Below, piece after piece: positions 56,032 through 64,000 of a stretch of DNA of 64,000 nt. The stretch's first letter is position 1. The number at the start of each line of letters is the position of its first letter. A program made the position numbers and the translations under genes. A model generated the notes under the pieces. It saw only the letters and a program-made list of their open reading frames with translations. It was not told where the DNA came from and ran no database searches. Source of the stretch: Methanobacterium sp. UBA279 (GTDB taxonomy: Archaea > Methanobacteriota > Methanobacteria > Methanobacteriales > Methanobacteriaceae); the NCBI GenBank assembly GCA_002502855.1, contig DAQK01000012.1:10191-74190 (forward strand), in the 5' to 3' direction.

Positions 56032-59000
56032 ATGAGGAAAAAAATACACATTTATTATATTAGTAACTTTGTTTTTGATGCTTATTTCAGTTATGGGAAC
56101 TGTTTCAGCAGCTAGTTACACTATTAGTGAGGTAGAACAGCTTTCGACTGGGATTAAAAGTTATACTGAATCACATGGTAATGTGCCGGGTTATGTAGAT
56201 ATTTCCTCTAAAAATAGTACCACTCCCTCATTTTTAAAAACACTTGCTAAAACTACAGTTCAGCTTAATTCAGGTTCGACTGCACCAGTAACTATAAGCA
56301 GTGTGGCTAAAGCTCCTAGTCCTTCTGGATCTGCAACTGGTACATTGTATAAATCGGAGTACGTTACTGTTGCCAATAACCTTAATTCGTTTATAAACAC
56401 GAATAATCGAGCACCCAATTATGCCAGCAGTTCCATAGGGAACATTCGTTACGAATCACTGGTTTACACGTATTCAAAGGTGGTGGACTTTTACCGTTAT
56501 AATGACCGGTTACCTAATTATGTGACGGTGAGTAACGTTGCAGGTATAGATTCAACTGGTGTGGTGATAGATAATGTTGCCCCTACCGTAAGCAATAATC
56601 TTGCTTCTGGATCCTATAACACTATCAAAACTGTGTGGATCCTATAACACTATCAAAACTGTGACTTTAACAGTCACTGACCATGTCGATCCCAACCCCA
56701 AAGTTTATTACAGTACTAATGGTGGCTCTACATGGAGTTACAAGACTAAAACTGTTACATTAACATTTGGTCAAGGGGTGACAACTTTGAAGTACTATGG
56801 AAAAGATGCAACAGGAAACACAGGATCAACACAAACCAGAACTTACACCATAGACAAAACACTGCCAACTGTAACCGCCAACTTGGCAGCAGGTGTTTAT
56901 AACACCACCAAATCCGTGACTTTGACCGCCAAGGATAACCTAGACCCGAACCCAACCATCTATTACACCACCAACGGTAAAAATCCCACCACCTCCAGCA
57001 CAAAGTATACAGGACCCATAAAGATCATCCATCCAGGTACTACAACTTTGAAATTTATGGCTGTGGATAAGGCAGGTAATCAGGCTATTATTCAAACCCA
57101 AAATTATGTTCTAAAGCTTATATCAAATATTAACACTGGTAAAACTTATTCCAAATTTCAAGACGCTATTAACGATCCATTAACTTTGAATAATCATATG
57201 ATTAATGTGAAGTCCGGTACATATACAGAAAATATTATAGTTAACAAGTCTCTTACCATAATGCCCACTGCGGGAGGAAAGGTAATAATTCAGGCTTTAA
57301 ATGCGTCCAATCCTGTTTTCACCATTAATTCCCTCGGAAATGGTACTAAAATTCAAGGTTTTACTATAAAAGGAGTTACAGCTACCAATGCAAATGGAAT
57401 TTATTTAAATGGCACCTCAAAATGTAATATCATCGGTAATACCTTGATAAGCAATTATAATGGAATTAAATTAAACAATTCAATTAATAACGTGATTCAA
57501 GATAATGATATAAGAAATAGCAGCTGGTTTGCCGTTGAATTAAATTATTCAAATAACAATACGGTTCAAAATAATGACATGACAAATAATTATTATGGAG
57601 TTCATTTAGGTCATTCTAACAATGCCATTATAAGTGGAAACAATATAACAAATAGCAAATTCGGAATCAATCCACAATACTCAACAGCACAAATTCACTT
57701 CAATAGAATCACAAGAAGCAGCTCATTTGGACTGGTAAGTCAATTCAATAGCACAATTAATGCTAAAAACAACTGGTGGGGCACTAACACTCCAAGTTAC
57801 ATTAATTCACCAAATTGGGTATCTACATACCATGATGTCTACAACTGCGGCAGTGTCACATCCTACAATCCCTGGTTGATTTTAAGTTTTGACGCTGATT
57901 CATGTACCAGTTCTGATGTCAATGCAGGTGTAACGACAGATTTAACTCATAATAACCAGGGTAACGATACATCGTCAAGTGGTCATGTTCCTAATGGAAT
58001 ACCTGTAAAGTTTACAACTAACTTTGGAACTATTACAAGTCCAGTTTATACCGTAAAGGGAAAGGCGACAACTATAGTGAACGTGGGGAATACACAAACT
58101 AGAATTGGTAATATTTCTTCATCGGTTGATCGTCAAAGTATTTCTGCACAACTTACTATCAATACAGGTTCTGCGGTTCTAAATGTCATTAGCAATGCTT
58201 TGGACAATTCAACAGGACAAAAACTTAAGATTACTTACACTTTGCCTCTGAATAACTCTGTAAGTTGGGTTAGTGTACTCTTGAAGAATACTGGATTATT
58301 CCAAGAAGAAATGGATCTAATTGTCAATGGAAATGTAGTTCTAAATAAGACTTTGGTTAATTCAGCATACCGTACCTATAAAAATTCATATTCTCAACAG
58401 GTTTTTAATCAAATAAACTATTTCAACACGCTATTTTCAAATTCTGCAGAAACCAGTCTCTTATTGCAGACGCTTATTGAAGATAACCCCCAACTTAAAA
58501 ATTTAACAGGTACCCAACTGACAGACGGCATACTATCCGTAATCAAAGAGGATAATAACTTTACAGATAGTGAGATCAATTTCATTAAGAATAATCATAA
58601 GAATTTCATAGATCCCGTAACTCTATATCTGTATTACACTGGAGAAACTGGAAAGAGTATAAATATCACAGATCCGGAAACTAATGATACTTTAAATCTT
58701 AAATTTCCAGGTAACTCTATGTCAATGGGAAGTTCTATATTCTATAGGAACGGTTCATTTGTCAGTCAACATTTCGATCAAAATAACAATCCATACATGG
58801 TGGTAGAGCCAGCAGGATACGAAGGTGTTAAAAGTTACTCCATAGCCACAACTAAAGTAACAGACAATATTTTACAGCACTGGTTAAATCAGGCATCCCT
58901 TTACCAACCTGGCGTCATGAAAGCAGCTTACGGAACATTCCTAACCGCATTATTAGTAGAATATTGCCATGACCAGGTAGCTAATAACGTTACATCCGAA

Positions 59001-59789
59001 TTTAACGTCACATGGAGCCGTACCAGCCCTATTGTTATTTCAGCAGGTGACGATGCCCTGCTAACCTACCTGACACTGAACTGTGATCACAGTATGGGCA
59101 TGACCGTTACAGGTCTTCCAGAAAACATGGCAGCCTTCCGATTCGCATGTTCATCAGTCATATCAGCTATAGAGCAGAACGTTATGGAAGGATTAGGGTT
59201 TGATTATCAGGTCAACACACCAGCAGGCCATGTAAGTTCAGTAATGACAGATATGGTCGATGCATTTATGAATGGAACATCATTGGAGGCTTTTGAATCC
59301 AATGGTTATGTGGTATTGAAAGCCGTGGGACGTGACGATCTGATATTTGTTATTGACCCTGAAACAGGTATTGTACGAGATATGAATACCGTTAATGGTT
59401 TCTGTGGATCATACTGCTACTATGACTTGCAGACCGAGTTAGCTGAAAGTTTGGGTAATGCTTTACTGAATACAACGCCCCAATGGTTATCATATATAAA
59501 TAAAGGAGGTAAAAAAGGTGGAGAGTGGATTCCTCCAAAATGGAGAGGAAAAACTAAAAAAGAGGAAGCACAAGAAAATGTAGATGAAGCTTTTAAAAAG
59601 ATTATGAACCTTGATAGACTTCCTATACCTGGTGATTCATCTAAACTTATTGCCGGAGGAATACTAGCTACTATTATTTTGTATATTGCTCATGTTATAG
59701 ATGATACAATACCAGATTATGAATGGGAAAATACGACCTACAATAATACAACTAATGCTACAAAATTAATTATTAGAAAAAGTACATAA
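56032..59789 (+). pseudogene. Large adhesin-like surface protein broken by an A-run indel and a 28-bp duplication
   Basis: ATG 56032 (GGTGG upstream) leads into an A7 run (56038-56044). Dropping one A gives a signal peptide, RKKYTFIILVTLFLMLISVMG. A second break is an exact 28-bp tandem duplication at 56608-56663. Fixing both yields 1243 codons. Domains in order: two pseudomurein-binding repeats, two chitobiase C-terminal-like repeats (YNTTKSVTLTAKDNLDPNPTIYYTTNG), a right-handed beta-helix of NxxxxxxN-type rungs, an Ig-like section, a long unknown domain and a terminal hydrophobic helix. It should be wall-bound and extracellular. The 1062-residue 3' frame (56601-59789) lacks any export signal. 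Confidence 0.85.
56608..56663 (+). repeat. Perfect 28-bp tandem duplication inside the adhesin gene
   Basis: The 28-bp unit starting TGGATCCTATAACACT and ending AAAACTGTG occurs at 56608-56635 and again at 56636-56663 without mismatch. Because 28 is not a multiple of three, it switches the reading frame. One copy gives SGSYNTIKTVTLTVTDHVDP, matching the next domain repeat. Confidence 0.95.
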
Positions 59790-59803
59790 ATCTAGAGGTT
59801 CAA

Positions 59804-60736
59804 ATGTTTAAAAATCCTTTTAAAACGAATAAGATTGAAAATTGGTATGAAAAAGGGTTAATTTCTGCTAATAAGCGGGAATATTACGAAGCTATTAAAT
59901 ATTTTGATAAAGCTTTAGAAATGGATTCTAATCGTGCTGATATATTATCTTCTAAAGCTTTGGCTTTATATGCACTTGAAAAATATGAAAAAGCATTAAA
60001 TTATTGTAATAAAGCCATTAAAATAGATACTAATTATTACAACGCTTGGTATTTTAAAGCCCTTGTTTTAAATAGATTAAAAAGATATGAAGAAGCACTG
60101 AAATATTTTGACAAAGCTTTAGAACTTGAAGTTCAAGATGAAGCAGTTTGGCGTAATAAAGGAAATACTTTAAAGGAATTAAAGATGTTTGATGAAGCTT
60201 TAAAATGTTATAATAAAGTTTTAGAGTTAAATAATAAAGATTTTTACACTTGGAATAATAAATGTATTGTATTAATATTATTAGAACAGTTTGATGAAGC
60301 TTTAAAATGTTATAATAAAGCTCTAAAGTTAAACCCTAACAATGCATATTTTTTAAATGGCAAAGGGTTTGTTCTTTTTAATTTAGAATTTTATGATGAA
60401 GCTTTAAAATGTTTGGATGAGGCTTTAAAATTGGATCCGGATATTTTAGAAACATGGGGAACCAAAGGAAACGTATTAAATCAACTTAAATACTATGAAG
60501 AAGCTTTAAAATGTTATAATAAAGTTTTAGAGCTAGATCCAAATGATGTGAATGGCTGGTATAAAAAAGGTTACACTTTAATGAAACTTGGTAAAAATCA
60601 GGAAGCCTTAAAATGTTTTAATAAAGTATTGGAGTTAAATCATGATGATGAAGATGCTAAAAAGTATAAAGAAGAACTTTTGTCTTCTAAAGATGAAAAC
60701 GTAGTTAGTAAACACTCCAACTTTAGGATGCAATAG
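59804..60736 (+). CDS. Tetratricopeptide repeat protein
   Basis: 310 residues with eight consecutive 34-residue TPR units, each ending in an EALKCYNKVLELN-like helix pair; the short N- and C-termini are unstructured. No signal peptide or enzyme domain. TPR arrays bind partner proteins. The repeats are very alike (for example units 4, 5 and 7), a sign of recent expansion. GAGGT precedes ATG. It starts 14 nt after the adhesin gene and is likely co-transcribed with it. It is AT-richer than neighbouring housekeeping genes. Confidence 0.93.
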   Translation: MFKNPFKTNKIENWYEKGLISANKREYYEAIKYFDKALEMDSNRADILSSKALALYALEKYEKALNYCNKAIKIDTNYYNAWYFKALVLNRLKRYEEALKYFDKALELEVQDEAVWRNKGNTLKELKMFDEALKCYNKVLELNNKDFYTWNNKCIVLILLEQFDEALKCYNKALKLNPNNAYFLNGKGFVLFNLEFYDEALKCLDEALKLDPDILETWGTKGNVLNQLKYYEEALKCYNKVLELDPNDVNGWYKKGYTLMKLGKNQEALKCFNKVLELNHDDEDAKKYKEELLSSKDENVVSKHSNFRMQ

Positions 60737-60810
60737 AAGTCTTGTAATCATTTATTCCTGCTCTATTTTGGATGAGATAAAACAACATCTCAATATATTT
60801 AAAAGACTTA

Positions 60811-62217
60811 TTACCTAAAAGATCTGCCGAAACCACTGAACACATCCTTAATAGACTGTACCAGTGGATTTTTAACCTGGGGGGCTGTTTTCATACCTTC
60901 CAACCTGTCCACTCGGAAGTATATTGGAGGGTGGGTGTCGAAGGAAAGCCAGGTGGGGATCCTGGTCATTGCGGATCTTTCCATCTGTAACCGGGCGTAT
61001 CCTATCTTTCTAAGCGCAGAGGCCAGTACTTCTGGCTGTCCAATCTTCATGACACTGACCAGGTCCGCCCGGGTCTCGAAGAACTTACCAATGAAGAAAA
61101 TCACCAGGAAAGCCACTATGATGTAGATTATGGGGTTTATAAGGACGATGGGTAGAAAGAGGGTGAACCGGAGTATGAATTCCAGGGATATTATGCTGAA
61201 TAGTACCAGCGGGTCCCTTCCCTGGAGGTGGCCCAGTTCATGTCCCAGTACACTGAGTATCTCATCTTCCTCTAATTGCACCAATAATCCAGTGGTTATC
61301 AGTACGAGTCCCCTGTGGGGGCTGGGGCCAGTGGCGGCTGCGTTGGGTACCATGGTATTGGAGAGCACTATTTTAGGCACTGGTAAGTCGAATTTATCTG
61401 TGGCTCTTTTGACCAGACTATATACATCGATTACCTTGTTTATCCTGCTTTCCGGGTTGCACAGGAAGCCGTAGTACTCCATGACTTCCTCCCCTATCTG
61501 GCAAGTGGGCTCTTTACCCACGGCTAAGGTCCTATCATAGATCTCCTTCTTCATCCGGGTGATGGTTTCCTTGCCGAATTTCTCCTGGAACTCCTTGTAC
61601 TCCTCTACTGGGAGCTGGTATTCTATGATGTGCACCCGGGGGTTTTCCGGTGTGATCCTCCACTTGTTCCAGAGGAGGAATAAACGGTCGGATAGGAGTA
61701 CGATGGCTAGCTGGAATATTATAATTGCAGCAACAGCATACACCAGGCCTAATGTTAAAAATAGGCCGATGTTTACCAGGAAGAATAGGATGTAGATAAG
61801 GATCATGTTGCTGCTGAAGAGCCGGTCGGACATCCTTTTACGGGTGGATGGGGGTTCTTCCGGTATCACATCCTTCCCCTCTATCCAGGCGAAGTAGAGT
61901 GTGGAGTGGCGTAGGTTATCCTCGAAGAACTGTACCAGGAAGAGTAAGTCTTCCTTTATTACATCCAGAAATTCTGGGGAAGCACTATCTGGTGTTAATA
62001 TTAACTGTAAGGGATTGGTGGACAGGATTTCCACCTGTATGGTTCCCTGTTTTTCTGGTTCATGGGCGGTGAATAATAGCCGGTCACCTTGCAGGTCAAC
62101 ATGGGTGAAGGTGTCCTTCTTGGTCACCAGGTAATTTTCATTGATAAATTCCAGTACTTCCCTCATGTGGGCTGGGGCTATCTCCACATCTACGGTGAAT
62201 ATCTTCTCTTCTGACAT
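60811..62217 (-). CDS. htpX: M48-family membrane metalloprotease (HtpX-like) with N-terminal extension
   Basis: 468 residues from ATG 62217, chosen because GGGGAGAA lies just before it; an ATG at 62244 has no ribosome site. The first 125 residues are an extra alpha/beta domain not usual in HtpX. Then come two membrane helices, a linker, and the M48 catalytic domain with VPNAAATGP, the zinc site SVLGHELGHLQGRDP (HExxH) and the distal FFETRADLVS glutamate, plus two more membrane helices. It likely degrades damaged membrane proteins. Confidence 0.9.
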   Translation of the reverse strand: MSEEKIFTVDVEIAPAHMREVLEFINENYLVTKKDTFTHVDLQGDRLLFTAHEPEKQGTIQVEILSTNPLQLILTPDSASPEFLDVIKEDLLFLVQFFEDNLRHSTLYFAWIEGKDVIPEEPPSTRKRMSDRLFSSNMILIYILFFLVNIGLFLTLGLVYAVAAIIIFQLAIVLLSDRLFLLWNKWRITPENPRVHIIEYQLPVEEYKEFQEKFGKETITRMKKEIYDRTLAVGKEPTCQIGEEVMEYYGFLCNPESRINKVIDVYSLVKRATDKFDLPVPKIVLSNTMVPNAAATGPSPHRGLVLITTGLLVQLEEDEILSVLGHELGHLQGRDPLVLFSIISLEFILRFTLFLPIVLINPIIYIIVAFLVIFFIGKFFETRADLVSVMKIGQPEVLASALRKIGYARLQMERSAMTRIPTWLSFDTHPPIYFRVDRLEGMKTAPQVKNPLVQSIKDVFSGFGRSFR

Positions 62218-62495
62218 TTCTTCTCCCCTGGTCAGATTTTTCAAGTGGTTTATTAGTCAATTTTTTTAAGTAGTTTATAATATGTCCCTGCGTTTAAAAA
62301 AATGGTTCTATTTAATCCCACACCAATTTTTAATTCTCCATAGAGATTAAATTTCCCACACCCTAATCAGACCCATACTATTATTAATTCCCTGTTAAGT
62401 ATTATAATGGGTAAATATTTACGTCTCTGTCACAGAATCCTATTTAAAACTTTAATTAGATGCTTTTTTGTAAAATTTGAACTTTGGTTAAAATT

Positions 62496-63248
62496 ATGTT
62501 ACTGAAAATTGAACATAACCCCACAAATTTAGAAGCCACCGAATTAATCAACGAGGCAATCTCCAAAAGAGCCTTCATGATACTGGTTGTCTGCTGTAAA
62601 GTTAAGTATGAGGGTAGGGCAACCAGCAAACTTGGCTTCGGGGAAAGAACAGTGTTGATTAAAGGGGACGGATCCTTCATAATTCACCAGGATCGCAACC
62701 TGGAACCAATTAACTGGCAGCCCCCTCGCACCAAAATAGGGGTGAAGCTGGAGGATGATGTAATTAAGATCATAGGCAAACGACGAAAACCCAAGGAACA
62801 ACTAGAACTGGTAATCCGCAACGTCCACCTGATCTCTTATCATTTAGGATCTGATACCAAAGATATTGAACTGGCCGGCTACGAGGAAGACATGCGCCAG
62901 ATGATCATGGACAACCCCGAGCTAATAGAGAAGGGCTTCCGACCCACATCCAAGGAATACCAGACACCCCAGGGATTCATCGACATCATGGGAAAAGATG
63001 ATGATGGTAAGTTAGTGGTCCTGGAACTTAAAAGCCGTAAAGCCGGAGTAAACGCTGTTAAACAGCTGCTGAGGTATGTTGACTGCTTCTCTGATAATAA
63101 AGAATTCGTAAGGGGTATACTGGTCTCTCCATCGGTAACTGAAGAGGCGAAGAAAATATTAAATAAATACCAGATGGAACATATATCCTTATCCCCTCCT
63201 AAGGAATTAAAGGTTAAAAACAGTACTACTCTGGATTATTTCTTTTGA
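62496..63248 (+). CDS. nucS: NucS/EndoMS mismatch endonuclease
   Basis: 250 residues from ATG 62496 (a TTG at 62484 is less likely). The N-terminal beta domain is followed by a RecB-like nuclease core: FIDIMGKDDDGKLVVLELKSRKA has the Asp and ExK metal ligands, with KQLLRYVD after. The C-terminus ends TTLDYFF, a PCNA-interaction-like motif. EndoMS cuts both strands at mismatches and substitutes for MutS/MutL in many archaea. No operon partner; the gene stands divergent from htpX. Confidence 0.94.
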   Translation: MLLKIEHNPTNLEATELINEAISKRAFMILVVCCKVKYEGRATSKLGFGERTVLIKGDGSFIIHQDRNLEPINWQPPRTKIGVKLEDDVIKIIGKRRKPKEQLELVIRNVHLISYHLGSDTKDIELAGYEEDMRQMIMDNPELIEKGFRPTSKEYQTPQGFIDIMGKDDDGKLVVLELKSRKAGVNAVKQLLRYVDCFSDNKEFVRGILVSPSVTEEAKKILNKYQMEHISLSPPKELKVKNSTTLDYFF

Positions 63249-63380
63249 TTGATGAAGGTTCAATGCATTAAGGAAATTTTTTTTATAGGTAAAACAACCA
63301 ACGATGATTAGACAGATTTAAGGAAAATAACCTGATCTGTTGGTTACTTGTCAATATAAAAAATTATTTGAGGGAACCCA

Positions 63381-63954
63381 ATGGCCTACTGGATCTGTGA
63401 AAAATGTAAGCTCCATATACCGACTACGAGTCAACATAAGATAAAATAAGAAATGCAAATGCGGGGGGCAACTGATTTGGCATGATAAATTGCCACAAAA
63501 CTCTGAAAAAGAGGAGGGTTACTATTATAAAGAGATAAGCCCCTTCATGCATAAGATAATTAAGGGATATGAATCTGCCATATCCCGGATCATACTCAAC
63601 TGTGTCGACGAAGTATATTTCCCAGTGAGCACCAAGATCACCATGTTAATCTTACAGGGAAACCTCACACCATTCATCACCAAGTACCAGTTAAACGAAC
63701 TGGAAACCTATTCCATGCTCTCCAATTTCACACAGAAGCAATTATTAACCATTTTAGATACCCTGATTACCTATAACTTCTTAAAACTGGAACATCAGTC
63801 CCGTTACAGTGACAAGCCCGTCTCGAATCTGAGGGATGAGGGTATGAACTACGTGAGTATACTGAAGCTTACCAGTGAGGGTGAAGCATTCTTAAACAGT
63901 ACTGAAAATATGTACCTTGGTTTCCTGGATAAACTGGGAATATTAAAAGGGTAA
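63381..63954 (+). pseudogene. Zinc-ribbon protein gene with +1 A frameshift
   Basis: ATG 63381 encodes AYWICEKCKLHIPTTSQHKIK and then TAA. In the next frame the sequence continues KCKCGGQLIWHDKLPQNSEKEE and then 145 further residues with helical, wHTH-like features (about residues 60-190). Removing one A from the AAAA at 63443-63446 unites both zinc half-sites (CxxC ... CxC) and gives 191 codons exactly. The 154-residue 3' frame alone (63490-63954) lacks both CxxC pairs. Function unknown, possibly a regulator. A 19-bp copy of its 3' end follows. Confidence 0.75.
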
Positions 63955-63984
63955 TACCAGTTCTAGGGAATATTAAAAGGGTAA
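63936..63984 (+). repeat. 19-bp direct repeat at gene end
   Basis: GGGAATATTAAAAGGGTAA at 63936-63954 (the last codons and stop) is repeated exactly at 63966-63984, a 30-bp period. It looks like a small tandem duplication at the 3' end of the zinc-ribbon gene. Confidence 0.85.
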
Positions 63985-64000
63985 CATCATATTTCTGGGA

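Overview
The window is from a pseudomurein-walled methanogen of the Methanobacteriales, most likely Methanobacterium-like. Evidence: an archaeal information-processing set (PriL, TBP, HerA-NurA-Mre11-Rad50, NucS), F420-type and DUF530 methanogen families, an LL-diaminopimelate aminotransferase, and several secreted proteins with pseudomurein-binding repeats. No rRNA, tRNA or CRISPR array was recognised.

Layout: 1-9850 is mostly housekeeping (priL fragment, metG-DUF530, a GT4 sugar-phosphate transferase, two class III pilin-like genes, a THUMP protein, galE). 9850-15765 is an AT-rich island, and I think it is the most important part of the window. It holds a complete-looking sactipeptide cluster: a 40-residue precursor too short for ordinary gene calling, with a thurincin-H-like DWCxxCxxCxxC core, a radical SAM/SPASM maturase with a fused N-terminal recognition domain, an ABC ATPase-permease pair, an ABC exporter, and a MarR regulator with a perfect inverted repeat over the precursor promoter. 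16150-17280 holds a frameshifted lipoprotein nuclease and a hicBA pair with a frameshifted toxin. 17400-25870 has an F420-type oxidoreductase and the nurA-herA-mre11-rad50 operon with an extra winged-helix gene. 26000-31222 has an MFS exporter, a SerB-coiled-coil fusion, tbp and a CYTH protein. A dead insertion sequence with matching terminal inverted repeats follows (31237-32616).

33270-36495 contains a C39-like secreted protein with Ser in place of the catalytic Cys, and two BPL_N-like paralogues (one frameshifted). 36913-40568 is a bacterial-type end-joining module (Ku, ATP-dependent ligase) followed by a WYL-like protein and a metallo-beta-lactamase nuclease. 40875-46911 holds dapL, NYN, Hsp20, a response regulator and a methyltransferase. 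47419-60736 is rich in surface proteins: a BPL_N+pseudomurein-binding protein, a putative pseudomurein peptidase divergent from minD, and a 1242-residue adhesin broken by two indels. The window closes with an M48 protease, nucS and a frameshifted zinc-ribbon gene.

Two cross-cutting signals stand out. First, three genes (nurA and two pseudomurein-binding genes) have no ATG/GTG/TTG at a sensible place but carry GGAGG exactly 7 nt before ATT, and ATT restores a good N-terminus; I infer AUU initiation. Second, five genes are broken by one-base indels in A/T runs and one by an exact 28-bp tandem duplication; each repair gives a whole number of codons. These are either consensus sequence errors or contingency-type switches, and raw reads would decide.
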